This document shows, one piece after another, positions 50,681-59,870 of a DNA stretch of 64,000 nucleotides. The stretch lies in the NCBI GenBank assembly GCA_027492795.1, contig JAPUEB010000025.1, forward strand, positions 1 to 64,000, written 5' to 3'. A program made the translations under genes and the position numbers. The notes below the pieces were generated by a model. It was not told the DNA's origin, ran no database searches, and saw only the letters and a program-made list of their open reading frames with translations. The stretch is from Chryseobacterium sp. (GTDB taxonomy: Bacteria; Bacteroidota; Bacteroidia; Flavobacteriales; Weeksellaceae). Position 1 is the stretch's first letter. Every line of letters begins with the position of its first letter.

Positions 50681-52183
50681 ATGACCTTATTACCTCATAA
50701 CCAACCAAAACCTAAATACGATATAGCTTTAATAGGAGGGGGAATCATGAGTGCTACTCTTGCTACCTTACTCCACGAATTTGAACCTACGCTGGATATC
50801 GCCATCTTTGAACGTCTCGGCAGTTTTGCACAAGAGAGTTCGGGAGCTTGGAATAATGCGGGGACAGGACATTCTGCATTTTGCGAACTCAATTATACAC
50901 CAGAGCAGGAGGATGGAAGTATTGATATTTCTAAAGCGGAAAAGATAGCTCAGCAATTCGAGGTGTCTAAACAGTTTTGGGCCTACCTCGCAGATAAGAA
51001 TTATATTGATGAACCCAAAGATTTCATCACAAGCTGTCCACACATGAGCCTCGTTTTTGGAGAGAAAGATGCAGATTTTCTTCAGAAAAGACATACAGCG
51101 CTCACAAAATCCCATCTTTTTAAAGGGATGGAATTCAGCATGAATCATGAAAAAATTTCCGAGTGGATTCCACTTATTATGAGTAGAAGAAAATCCAATG
51201 AGGTAATTGCAGCTACTAAAATGAATATTGGAACCGATGTAAATTTCGGTACGCTAACCCAAAAAATGGCACATCATCTCCTAGAAACCTCTTCCGTAGA
51301 AGTGTTTCTGTATCATGAGGTGAAAGATATAGATCCACGCGAAGAAGGCGATTGGGAACTGGATATAAAAGATCGCATGCACAGCCACCGTCAACAAATT
51401 CTAGCCGATTTTGTATTTATCGGAGCTGGCGGATACGCGCTTCCATTGCTAGAAAGCTCGGATATTGAGGAAAGTGACGGATATGGCGGCTTCCCCGTTT
51501 CCGGAGAATGGCTGGTTTCCTACAACAAAGAACTCATTGAAAAACATCACGCAAAAGTATATACACAAGCGAGCGTGGATGCTCCGCCAATGAGCGTTCC
51601 ACATCTTGACCTGCGCGTTATCGATGGAAAAAAAGCCTTGCTGTTTGGCCCTTTTGCAGGATTTTCCACAAAATTTTTGAAAGAAGGAAGCTATCTGGAT
51701 CTTCCAGAAAGTGTCAATTTCAAAAACATTCGGTCGCTTTTTGGCGCTTGGTGGCATAATTTGCCTTTAACAAGTTATCTAATCCGACAGGTAGCTATGA
51801 CGAAATTTCAGAGGATGGCGCATCTGCGAGAGTTTGTAAAAGATGCCCGAGATGAAGACTGGGAAGTGAAAGTTGCGGGACAAAGGGTGCAAATCATCAA
51901 AAAAGATGCTGTGGATGGTGGTAAACTGGAGTTTGGGACCGAAGTAGTAGTTAATAAAAGAAGAAATATAGCCTCTTTATTAGGAGCATCACCTGGAGCG
52001 TCAACATCGGTACAAGCAATGATTACAGTTCTAGAAAAATGCTTCCCCGAAAAGATGCAGGGAGAATGGCGGAATAAATTGCTGGAAATTATACCTTCCT
52101 ACGGACAAAACCTTTCTGAAAACCCCGAATTGACAGAAAAAATTAGGAATTATACAAAAGAAAAACTCGAATTGGAGTATTAA
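50681..52183 (+). CDS. mqo: Malate:quinone oxidoreductase
   Basis: 500 residues, typical length. FAD-binding IALIGGGIMSATLATLL at residues about 16-32, ERLGSFAQESSGAWNNAGTG and GHSAFCELNYTPE are Mqo hallmarks. Membrane-associated enzyme that oxidises malate to oxaloacetate and passes electrons to menaquinone, replacing NAD malate dehydrogenase in the TCA cycle. Follows gpsA by 77 bp on the same strand. Confidence 0.95.
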   Translation: MTLLPHNQPKPKYDIALIGGGIMSATLATLLHEFEPTLDIAIFERLGSFAQESSGAWNNAGTGHSAFCELNYTPEQEDGSIDISKAEKIAQQFEVSKQFWAYLADKNYIDEPKDFITSCPHMSLVFGEKDADFLQKRHTALTKSHLFKGMEFSMNHEKISEWIPLIMSRRKSNEVIAATKMNIGTDVNFGTLTQKMAHHLLETSSVEVFLYHEVKDIDPREEGDWELDIKDRMHSHRQQILADFVFIGAGGYALPLLESSDIEESDGYGGFPVSGEWLVSYNKELIEKHHAKVYTQASVDAPPMSVPHLDLRVIDGKKALLFGPFAGFSTKFLKEGSYLDLPESVNFKNIRSLFGAWWHNLPLTSYLIRQVAMTKFQRMAHLREFVKDARDEDWEVKVAGQRVQIIKKDAVDGGKLEFGTEVVVNKRRNIASLLGASPGASTSVQAMITVLEKCFPEKMQGEWRNKLLEIIPSYGQNLSENPELTEKIRNYTKEKLELEY

Positions 52184-52249
52184 TTAGTAGTACCATTAAC
52201 CTTAAAGAGCTAAAATTCGCAAAAGCGACTGCTAAGTTGTAAAGCCTAA

Positions 52250-52639
52250 ATGGAAACCATAGAAAAGCCCATAATTTCCGAGGAACTTCTGGAATATTTA
52301 AAGACAAAAACAGAAGAAGAGAAACAGGTGATTGTGCATTGCTGTTTTCCCGCTACTGCATTTGTTGGAAGCCTAATTAGGGTTTGGCAATCTACTTTTC
52401 TTATTGATGATGAAAATCTCCACCGTTCTAAGCTTATACACGCAGAAAATATTTCTATTTTCCCTTATTGGACGGAGGTTCCTCCCTTTAAAGATTACTG
52501 GTTCACACTCATTTTCTCGGGACTACCGAAAGAATGTAAGTTTTTTGACTTGAAAGAAATAATCCCGGAGGAAGGAGGGTTTTGGGTGCAGAGAATAAAA
52601 AGAAACAAAACTGACGTTTACAGGGTGAAGATAACCTGA
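52250..52639 (+). CDS. Protein of unknown function (flavobacterial)
   Basis: 129 residues, no signal peptide, no transmembrane helix. Notable features are a Cys pair and hydrophobic run (VIVHCCFPATAFVGSLIRVW), aromatic patches (IFPYWTEVPPFKDYWFTLIF) and a basic C-terminus. It reads as a compact, well-folded cytoplasmic protein with codon use like its neighbours. I do not recognise the family. It follows mqo by 66 bp on the same strand. Confidence 0.6.
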   Translation: METIEKPIISEELLEYLKTKTEEEKQVIVHCCFPATAFVGSLIRVWQSTFLIDDENLHRSKLIHAENISIFPYWTEVPPFKDYWFTLIFSGLPKECKFFDLKEIIPEEGGFWVQRIKRNKTDVYRVKIT

Positions 52640-52729
52640 ACATTGATATTTATATTCTGGATTAATTATGTTATCACCGGAGTTTTTGATATAATTTTCA
52701 CTTTTTAAAACCTAATGAATTTGTAATTT

Positions 52730-53344
52730 ATGAAAAAAATTACCCTATTAATTATTTTAATTTCGTTTTTTGGGTTTGGGCAATCTAAAAAGAAACAGAT
52801 TTCTGAAATTCATCAGTTTCAAAAAGAGTTGAACGAGGAATATCGTAACCCAGAAAAAAGTCCGTTGCGAGGTGAACATTTGAAAAACTTCAAACAACAT
52901 CCTTTTTTTCCAATAGATTTAAAGCATAGGGTTACAGCGGAGATTATACGTACAGAAAACTCTGAACCTTTTGAAATGCCTACTTCTTCCGGCAAAACTA
53001 AACGATATCGTGAGTTTGGAAAGCTTCATTTTGTTCTTAATGGTAAAAAGCAAACACTTACGATTTACCAAAATCTTACTTTGATAAAACAAAAAGGGTA
53101 TGAAGATTATCTTTTTCTGCCATTTCGAGATGCAACCAACGGAAACGAAACTTATGGCGGTGGAAGGTATTTGGATGTAAGGATTCCGGAAGGTAAAAAA
53201 ATAGTGATAGATTTCAACAGATCCTATCATCCTTATTGCGCCTATAATGCCTATGATTATAGCTGTCCTGTAGTTCCCGATGAAAATCGTTTAGAGGTAC
53301 CCATAAGAGCGGGGGTAAAGTATGAAGATATTTATTTTCATTAG
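52730..53344 (+). CDS. DUF1684 exported protein
   Basis: 204 residues with signal peptide (MKKITLLIILISFFGF, cleavage near FGQS). DUF1684 pattern: FQKELNEEYRNPEKSPLRGE, FGKLHFVLNGKKQTLTIYQN, YGGGRYLDVRIPEGKKIVID and the closing HPYCAYNAYDYSCPVVPDEN. Probably periplasmic; function unknown. Its stop overlaps the recO stop on the other strand by 4 bp. Confidence 0.9.
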   Translation: MKKITLLIILISFFGFGQSKKKQISEIHQFQKELNEEYRNPEKSPLRGEHLKNFKQHPFFPIDLKHRVTAEIIRTENSEPFEMPTSSGKTKRYREFGKLHFVLNGKKQTLTIYQNLTLIKQKGYEDYLFLPFRDATNGNETYGGGRYLDVRIPEGKKIVIDFNRSYHPYCAYNAYDYSCPVVPDENRLEVPIRAGVKYEDIYFH

Positions 53345-54033
53345 TTTTCAAAAATCTGCTGTACAATTTCCAGAGAATTTGGTGTTCTAAAGTCGGTAAA
53401 ATGATAATGGTAATACACTAGAATGCTTTCCAACAAAGTTTTTCTTAAAGTTATCGGAGTCACTATAGAATAGGAGTTTCCGTTTTGTATGAGTTCTTTC
53501 CAAAGGGAAGAAATTTCTTTATTGAATAAATGGTGTGTCTCCGCAGGAGCGAAAATTCCTGTTTCAGGATTAAGGTAGGCTTCGCTGTTTACCGATGGTA
53601 GAACTCCTGAATTTTCGAGAATCCGTAGCAAAAAAACAAAGTGGGAGCTGTAATTTCCCCGCTCAAGCTGTTCTAAAAACAGTTCTATGTCTCTATACAG
53701 CTTTTGGTTTGTCCTTTCTTGCCGTAAAATTTGGTTAAGAAAATCTGCAACAAAAAAAATGACAGACATAGATTTCACATTCCCTCCGAAATCAATATTT
53801 TTTACCAGATCAAGTTTGGATATTTTTTCCAACTGCCCTCCTTTAGGGTTGTGTCCATAAAAGAAGGTGAGTTCGTTCAATGGCAATAGATAAGCTTTCT
53901 TCTTGTTTTTTGAAGCATAAATTCCCTTTGCGAAAAAACTCCGGAAGCCGCTCTCTAAAGTGAAACAGTTTAAAATTGCATCGTTATCGCCATAGCGTAT
54001 ATAGGAAAGCAAAAATCCGGTTTCTGAAAACAT
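53341..54033 (-). CDS. recO: DNA repair protein RecO
   Basis: 230 residues. N-terminal OB fold (SYIRYGDNDAILNCFTLESG, GIYASKNKK, LLPLNELTFFYGHN) and a helical C-terminal part ending in SLEIVQQIFE. The zinc-binding Cys cluster of some RecO proteins is not present, as in other Bacteroidota. Works with RecR and RecF in loading RecA on gapped DNA. It starts 3 bp after the porZ stop, so it is probably co-transcribed with that gene. Confidence 0.88.
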   Translation of the reverse strand: MFSETGFLLSYIRYGDNDAILNCFTLESGFRSFFAKGIYASKNKKKAYLLPLNELTFFYGHNPKGGQLEKISKLDLVKNIDFGGNVKSMSVIFFVADFLNQILRQERTNQKLYRDIELFLEQLERGNYSSHFVFLLRILENSGVLPSVNSEAYLNPETGIFAPAETHHLFNKEISSLWKELIQNGNSYSIVTPITLRKTLLESILVYYHYHFTDFRTPNSLEIVQQIFEN

Positions 54034-54035
54034 TT

Positions 54036-56309
54036 TTAGTTCACTACGGCAATTTTTGCAGTTGCTTTATCGCTGCCATTTTCATTGGTCATCAAAACAA
54101 AATATACACCGGAAGCCACTCTTTTTCCTCGCTGATTATTGAGATCCCACTCATAATATCCACCACGTGCTACAGCTTGGTGTACCAAGTTTCCGGCAGC
54201 ATCTACAATCCTGATGTTGGTTTTTTCAGCAAGTCCGCGTATAGTTACCACACCTTTAAAATTGGAATATATTACAGGATTCGGGTAAACAAGAACATTT
54301 CCGAAGTCGGATGTTACTTCGCCTACATCGCCTTGGTAAACAACAATTCCATCCAAGGTTACAAAATATACTTTGCCGGTTTTTCGGTCTACTTTTATAT
54401 CGGTAATACTGTTATTGGGCAGCGGAGAGTTCTCGCGCGTAAAATGTTTGATGGTTTTTTCACCGTTCGGGCTTAGGTAAAATGCGCCGCCACCATCTAC
54501 AGAAATCCATTTCTGGTTTCCTTCATCCACTTCAATCTGTAAAATTTCGGTATCCCGAAAGAGCTCTTCAGGAATGCCATTTTGTTCAATCACAATAGCT
54601 TGAAGCTGTGGATTATTTTTTACAGCGGTAGGTGCATCTGCTAAAACCCTTATACCGGAAAGAGTTCCAATCCAAGCGTCATCATTTTTATCGATAGCCA
54701 CCGAAACGGTTCCAAAGGAATTTCCGGATAAACCGTTATTTTCAGTTATTGCATATGCGGTATCGTCTCCAAAATTTAGTGGCGTGTTTTTGTAGTCATA
54801 CACCATAAATTCGTTGGTTCGGGGAATTGGAGTCCAAATTTGTCCCTCATAGATTACAGGTTTTTGGGTAGAAAATCCCACGTTCACATTACGAATAATA
54901 AAATTATCTGCAGCTTTGTCGTAAAAGGCAATTCCAGATGTGATTCCACTGGGTTGCTTTTCTACAACACTTAAAGTCGCGAACAGGTTATTATTGCTGT
55001 CATAAGCAAGTCCAATAGGCCTGTTTATGTAAACATTGTTGGTGGTGGTAGGATAAAGTTTTTGAAGTGAAAAATCCTTACTTGTTCCATCAAATTTCAT
55101 TTTATAAAATCCAGAATTAGGGCCGTGGACATAATTGGCTAAAAACACCTCATTAAGGTCTGAAGGATTTGGCAGAACATCCAGCACATTCATCGATAGT
55201 GTTGTATTATTTTTAAAATACGAAGGATACACCCATTCCATGCCGGTAAAATAATAAAATCCTAACCTTAATGGATTGGCTAAAGGTCCGTTATACTGAT
55301 CTACTCGTCCTCCGGTAGAAACCCATATTTTTTCGTCTTGCAGGAAGATTTTGTAGGCGCGGTTGTTATAGGGACCATCCGGTTTGTAGGTTTTATTTGC
55401 GGTGTCTTTAATGCCGGAAAGTTTCGTTCCTCCGAAAAGTTGTCCAGCGATAAAGTTTGCAGTATTACAGTCTTCACCGAAAGTTGCCGAGTTTAAAACT
55501 GCTCCTGTTGTACTGAATACGTAGGTTCTATCTTTATCGGTTACGATTATATTATTGCCATTTACAACCACATCTGCAATTGCGGCAAACGACTGTGGAA
55601 GCTGGGCAAAACTTGTTCCCGAACCATAGAAAACCGTAGTGGCGGTGGCAAAAACTACGGTATCTTCAGAATCTGCATGAATAAAATCACCCGCATTCTG
55701 GGTAGTCCATGTTGTATAAACTGGGAATGTAACGTTGATTTCGTGAGTTTTTAAACCATTTGCTGTTGCAACATATACTTTGTTGTCCTTTATAGTCGCC
55801 TCGTTTGCGGCTTCAAAAACGGTTCCATTGATAAAAAATGCAGATTGCGAAAACTCCTTTTTCTTTAAATCGAATATTGATACGCCATAATCTACCGAAA
55901 CAACTGCTTTATCGCCGCTTATAGATATATGGTTGATGCCTTTATCGCCGTTGAAACTTGTAGCAATTGGGATATCTACAATGTAGGTAACGCCTTGTGG
56001 AGTAATTACATCCATCGAGCCATTTTTGTAGCCTACAAGACCTATTTTTGTAGTCGGATTATAGTCGAAGGCAGTAATTTTTACTTCGTGTAAGCCATTT
56101 GCTTTAGAAAGTTTGGTAATTGCACCGGAACCGAGGTCGTAATAAAAAATCCCGTTTTCTGTGGCAGCCATTATTTTCCCGTTGTCTTCCTTTAAAGCCA
56201 AAATGTTGTTGTACGAGAACAAATCGCTCCATTTTTTTGAAGAAATCACCTGGGCAGAAAAAATTCCGCAACAAAAAAGCGATAATGCTAGAAGTAAAAG
56301 TCTTTTCAT
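54036..56309 (-). CDS. porZ: PorZ, type IX secretion system attachment-complex protein
   Basis: 757 residues. Signal peptide (MKRLLLLALSLFCCGIF, cleavage near SAQV), two beta-propeller domains with repeated blades (ALKEDNGKIMAATENGIFYYD, NDDAWIGTLSGIRVLAD), and a C-terminal T9SS sorting-type domain (VLVYPNPVIYSN ... KRVASGVYFVLMTNENG). PorZ is part of the surface attachment complex of T9SS, bringing anionic LPS to the PorU sortase. Length and architecture agree. recO follows 2 bp downstream. Confidence 0.88.
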   Translation of the reverse strand: MKRLLLLALSLFCCGIFSAQVISSKKWSDLFSYNNILALKEDNGKIMAATENGIFYYDLGSGAITKLSKANGLHEVKITAFDYNPTTKIGLVGYKNGSMDVITPQGVTYIVDIPIATSFNGDKGINHISISGDKAVVSVDYGVSIFDLKKKEFSQSAFFINGTVFEAANEATIKDNKVYVATANGLKTHEINVTFPVYTTWTTQNAGDFIHADSEDTVVFATATTVFYGSGTSFAQLPQSFAAIADVVVNGNNIIVTDKDRTYVFSTTGAVLNSATFGEDCNTANFIAGQLFGGTKLSGIKDTANKTYKPDGPYNNRAYKIFLQDEKIWVSTGGRVDQYNGPLANPLRLGFYYFTGMEWVYPSYFKNNTTLSMNVLDVLPNPSDLNEVFLANYVHGPNSGFYKMKFDGTSKDFSLQKLYPTTTNNVYINRPIGLAYDSNNNLFATLSVVEKQPSGITSGIAFYDKAADNFIIRNVNVGFSTQKPVIYEGQIWTPIPRTNEFMVYDYKNTPLNFGDDTAYAITENNGLSGNSFGTVSVAIDKNDDAWIGTLSGIRVLADAPTAVKNNPQLQAIVIEQNGIPEELFRDTEILQIEVDEGNQKWISVDGGGAFYLSPNGEKTIKHFTRENSPLPNNSITDIKVDRKTGKVYFVTLDGIVVYQGDVGEVTSDFGNVLVYPNPVIYSNFKGVVTIRGLAEKTNIRIVDAAGNLVHQAVARGGYYEWDLNNQRGKRVASGVYFVLMTNENGSDKATAKIAVVN

Positions 56310-56312
56310 CAG

Positions 56313-57260
56313 TTAAACTATAATGCTGTTATCTATAACTTGATTTTGCCATGTAATATTTTGTACATTCTTATTTTTATCAAAATAAAAATCTATTCTT
56401 CCCAAAAGCAATCCTGCCCAACCAACTTGGTTCACGAGAACGTTTTTTCCTGCTTTATTGGTGAAAGTTTGAGGCTCTTTCAGGAAAGTATGGGTATGTC
56501 CGCCTAAAATTAAGTCGATGTTTTCGGTATTTGCAGCCAAAATTTTGTCCGACACTTTTTGCGGATTGTCCCTAAAATCAAATCCCAAATGCGAAAGACA
56601 AATCACAAGGTCACACTTTTTTTCGTTTTTCAAAAAAGCTGAATATTGCTGTGCTATTTCAATCGGATTATTGTAAACCGTTTCTGCATATTGTTTTTTG
56701 CCAACCAAGCCCGCAAGTTCAATTCCAACGCCGAAGATTCCTACTTTTATTCCGTTTTTATTGAAGATTTTGTAAGGTTCCGTCAATCCGTCCAAAATGG
56801 TATTTTTGAAATTGTAATTGGAGCAAATAAAAGGAAATTTCGCGTTCGGAAGCACTTTTTTGAAGCCTTCAAGACCGTTATCGAAATCATGATTTCCCAT
56901 AGTGGAAGCATCATAACCCATCATACTCATCAGTTTAAACTCCAGTTCGCCACCAAAAAAATTGAAATAAGGAGTTCCCTGAAAAATATCGCCCGAATCC
57001 AGCAGCATCACATTGTTTTCCTCGCCTCTGATTTTCTGGATTAATGCTGCCCTTCTCGCAAAACCACCCTGATTTGGATTTCTGGAATAAGAAGAATCAA
57101 AAGGCTCAATTCTGCTGTGTTGGTCGTTAGTATGTAAAATCGTGAGCTTTTTTGCAGAATTTTGCGGAAGTTTCAGCGTTTCACCAAAAAGCATTGATGG
57201 AGCAAGCGTAAATACCGCTGCACCGCCCGATAAAGTTCTTAAAAAATATTTTCTAGTCAT
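56313..57260 (-). CDS. 5'-nucleotidase N-terminal (metallophosphatase) domain protein
   Basis: 315 residues. Twin-basic N-terminus TRKYFLRTLSGGAAV suggests Tat-like export (RK variant, so uncertain). Calcineurin-like metal motifs: LHTNDQHSRIEPF, LDSGDIFQG, TMGNHDFDNG, LSHLGFD, and LGGHTHTF. Corresponds to the first half of UshA-type 5'-nucleotidases only. Its start overlaps by 8 bp the stop of the gene encoding the second half, so both are made from one message and probably assemble as one enzyme. Confidence 0.87.
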   Translation of the reverse strand: MTRKYFLRTLSGGAAVFTLAPSMLFGETLKLPQNSAKKLTILHTNDQHSRIEPFDSSYSRNPNQGGFARRAALIQKIRGEENNVMLLDSGDIFQGTPYFNFFGGELEFKLMSMMGYDASTMGNHDFDNGLEGFKKVLPNAKFPFICSNYNFKNTILDGLTEPYKIFNKNGIKVGIFGVGIELAGLVGKKQYAETVYNNPIEIAQQYSAFLKNEKKCDLVICLSHLGFDFRDNPQKVSDKILAANTENIDLILGGHTHTFLKEPQTFTNKAGKNVLVNQVGWAGLLLGRIDFYFDKNKNVQNITWQNQVIDNSIIV

Positions 57261-58026
57261 TGATGCTGCGGTTTGGTTTGTTTTTGAAGATTAATCTTTG
57301 GTCGGTTGTGGTTTTTATCTCAGGATTCGCTGTAAATTTTTCCAGAAAAAGGTCTCTCAATTTCAGTCCTGTTGAAATCATTTCTCCATTTTTGAAAAAA
57401 CTCATATTGTCGCCACCTAAAGCAAGATAATCCGATGTCGCAATATAATAAACTCTATTGGGTTCAACTCTTTTTCCGTTGATGAGGTTTTTTACAGATT
57501 TTCCGGCATCGGTTTCAATATAAAGTCTGGAAACGGGGTTGTTTTTCTGCGTATTTACATAATAATCAAAAAGTCCCTGAAGTTGCGTTCCGGTCATTTT
57601 CATGATTACGATTTCGTTTTCAAAAGGCATCACTTCGTAAACGTGTTTGGTTAGGATGTCGCCTTTCCCAATCGTGGATCGAATTCCGCCGATGTTGATT
57701 ACCGCTGCATCCACACCATTAGGAATTCCATTCTTTATTGCCCAATCATTTGCTCCTTCCAAAGTGAAATCGGCAAGTAGATTTCCCAAATTGCTGTTGT
57801 CTCCCTGTTTGTTCAAATCTACCGATGTATAGGAGATTTTTTTGTTCATTTTGCTTTCCAGTTCGTGTTTGTAGGGAGCAATTACGTCTACAAATTTTTT
57901 ATCTTCCGGCAAATTTTCTGCAATAGAAATGTTGGTTTTTGGCTGCACATTGCTTATTGCAAGCGGTGTTTTGCAGCTAATAACTGCAAGTAAACCAAGT
58001 CCGGAAATCCAATATCTAAATTTCAT
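57253..58026 (-). CDS. 5'-nucleotidase C-terminal (substrate-binding) domain lipoprotein
   Basis: 257 residues with a lipoprotein signal peptide ending AVISC. C-terminal 5'-nucleotidase domain: NLGNLLADFTLEGAN, DAAVINIGGIRSTI, VMPFENEIVIMKMTGTQLQG and IATSDYLALGGDNMSFF (the FxxxGGD region stacks the base). It is upstream of and overlaps the metallophosphatase half. The two halves of a normally single polypeptide are therefore on separate genes in reversed order. Confidence 0.87.
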   Translation of the reverse strand: MKFRYWISGLGLLAVISCKTPLAISNVQPKTNISIAENLPEDKKFVDVIAPYKHELESKMNKKISYTSVDLNKQGDNSNLGNLLADFTLEGANDWAIKNGIPNGVDAAVINIGGIRSTIGKGDILTKHVYEVMPFENEIVIMKMTGTQLQGLFDYYVNTQKNNPVSRLYIETDAGKSVKNLINGKRVEPNRVYYIATSDYLALGGDNMSFFKNGEMISTGLKLRDLFLEKFTANPEIKTTTDQRLIFKNKPNRSIND

Positions 58027-58110
58027 GAGCTGTTTTGAATATTACCTACAAATATAAGATTTGAAAGCACATTTTCGGTTTTTTTAACAAAAATAATTGA
58101 TTAAAAAACG

Positions 58111-58118
58111 TAAATTTG
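58111..58118 (+). promoter_or_regulatory. Candidate -7 element (TAAATTTG) for dapA
   Basis: Exact TAnnTTTG match 19 bp before the dapA ATG. Confidence 0.4.
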
Positions 58119-58136
58119 AAGCATTAATATTACATT

Positions 58137-59009
58137 ATGAGCAATTTAAAAGGAGTTGGTGTTGCTTTGGTAACGCCTTTCAATGAGGATTTATCGGTAG
58201 ATTTTGATTCTCTTACAAAACTTGTAGATTTCAATATCGAAAACGGAACCAATTTTTTGGTGATTTTGGGAACAACTGCGGAAGCTGCAACACTTTCAAA
58301 TGAAGAAAAAGAACAGGTTGTACAACATATCATAAAGGTAAACAACAAACGCGTTCCTCTGGTTTTAGGAATTGGCGGAAACAATACTTTGGAAGTTAAA
58401 AAACAGATTGAAGAAGCCGATTTATCGGAATTTGAAGCCATTCTTTCCGTTTCGCCTTATTACAACAAACCCAATCAGGAAGGATTATATCAACATTATA
58501 AAGTTTTGGCTTCTACTGGTAAAAAAATCATCATTTATAACGTTCCGTCGCGAACAGGACAAAATATTGAGGCTTCTACAACGCTTCGTTTGGCAAAGGA
58601 ATTTCCAAATTTATTTATGATTAAAGAAGCTGCACCAAACATTTTGCAGTATTTCGACATCGTTCGCCAGAAACCTGAAGGATTTTCGTTGGTTTCCGGT
58701 GATGACGAATTTACACTTCCAGTGACTCTTGCAGGCGGCGACGGCGTAATTTCGGTTATTGGACAGGCTTATCCTAAAGAATTTTCAACAATGGTTCAGC
58801 TCGCTTTCGATGGAAAAGTGAAAGAAGCCTACGAAATTCACAATAATTTGGTAGAAATTACACGCCTTATTTTTGCAGAAGGAAATCCTTGCGGAATAAA
58901 GCTCGTGCTTTCGGAAATGGGAATTGTAAAAAATTACTTGCGACTTCCGCTCGTAGCTGCATCAGAAGCACTCGCCGGAAAGATAAAGGCTGAAATGAAA
59001 AATATCTAA
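58137..59009 (+). CDS. dapA: 4-hydroxy-tetrahydrodipicolinate synthase
   Basis: 290-residue TIM barrel, the usual length. Schiff-base lysine K163 in FMIKEAAPN, Y134 in IIIYNVPSRTG, T46-T47 in LGTTAEA, and Y108 in SPYYNKPNQEG. Catalyses the first step of the lysine/diaminopimelate branch from aspartate semialdehyde and pyruvate. Single gene divergent from the nucleotidase genes. Confidence 0.96.
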   Translation: MSNLKGVGVALVTPFNEDLSVDFDSLTKLVDFNIENGTNFLVILGTTAEAATLSNEEKEQVVQHIIKVNNKRVPLVLGIGGNNTLEVKKQIEEADLSEFEAILSVSPYYNKPNQEGLYQHYKVLASTGKKIIIYNVPSRTGQNIEASTTLRLAKEFPNLFMIKEAAPNILQYFDIVRQKPEGFSLVSGDDEFTLPVTLAGGDGVISVIGQAYPKEFSTMVQLAFDGKVKEAYEIHNNLVEITRLIFAEGNPCGIKLVLSEMGIVKNYLRLPLVAASEALAGKIKAEMKNI

Positions 59010-59030
59010 ATTTTAACCAGTAGTATTTAA

Positions 59031-59340
59031 AATAAAATCGCAAAGACTGCAAAGTTATTTTCATCTGTTTTGTTCAATTGACCGCAAAGGCGCTTCGCTT
59101 AGCGAAAATTTGATGTATTAAACAGTTTTCTAATGTTTTTATCTCTTTTCCTTCGCTAAGCAATGCGACTTTGCGGAGGAAAACATAAAAGTCATTAACA
59201 ATCATTCTTTGCACCCTTTGCGGTTATTTTTTTTGTATTTCTTTTAAACTTTCAACCAATTCACTTCGCTAAGCAATGCGCCTTTGCGGACGAAAATAAG
59301 AAAGCATTATCAATCGTTCCTTGCGCTCTTTGCGATTTTT
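59031..59340. repeat. Cluster of GCAAAG/CTTTGC intergenic repeats
   Basis: CTTCGCTAAGCAATGCG starts at 59151 and again at 59264, each followed by CTTTGCGGA and later by CAATC(A/G)TTC(T/C)TTGC, giving a direct repeat of 113-bp period. An inverted copy (CCGCAAAGGCGC ... TTAGCGAA) lies at 59082-59106. No gene on either strand fits this 350-bp gap. Confidence 0.75.
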
Positions 59341-59367
59341 AATTTTTTCTGTATTAAATTTTTATCT

Positions 59368-59862
59368 ATGAAAATTGTAAAAGCCACCGAAAAAGACTTG
59401 CAGCTCATCCAAAAAATTGCCGAAAAATCTTGGCACGCCAATTATGTAGGAATTATTTCCACAGAGCAAATTGAGTACATGTTGGGCGAAATGTATTCGG
59501 AAAAAGAGCTGAAAAATCATTTTGAAAATCCAAACTATCATTATTTTTTAATTGGAGATTTAGATGATGAATTTCATGGAATAATGGGTTTTGAAATCAA
59601 TTACGAACCCGAAACTACAAAACTTCACCGCATTTATCTTCTAAAAGAAAGCAAAGGCAAAGGTTTGGGAAAAGCCTCGCTTGATTTTTTGAAAAATATG
59701 GTAAAACAATACGGCAATAAGAGAATTATTCTAAATGTAAACAAACAAAACCCTGCAAAAGATTTCTATAAATCACAAGGTTTTAAAGTGTATGAGGAAA
59801 TTGTTTTAGATGTGGGAAACGGTTTTGTGATGGATGATTATCTTATGGAATATTATTGTTAA
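59368..59862 (+). CDS. GNAT-family N-acetyltransferase
   Basis: 164 residues from ATG 59368; the frame is open from 59284, but the extra part lies in the repeat cluster and is not protein-like. Acetyl-CoA-binding pattern R-x2-G-x-G/A seen as ESKGKGLGKASLDFL, preceded by HRIYLLKES and followed by IILNVNKQNPAKDFYKSQGF, which matches the GNAT C-terminal half. Substrate unknown. Confidence 0.9.
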   Translation: MKIVKATEKDLQLIQKIAEKSWHANYVGIISTEQIEYMLGEMYSEKELKNHFENPNYHYFLIGDLDDEFHGIMGFEINYEPETTKLHRIYLLKESKGKGLGKASLDFLKNMVKQYGNKRIILNVNKQNPAKDFYKSQGFKVYEEIVLDVGNGFVMDDYLMEYYC

Positions 59863-59870
59863 ATTTGAGA

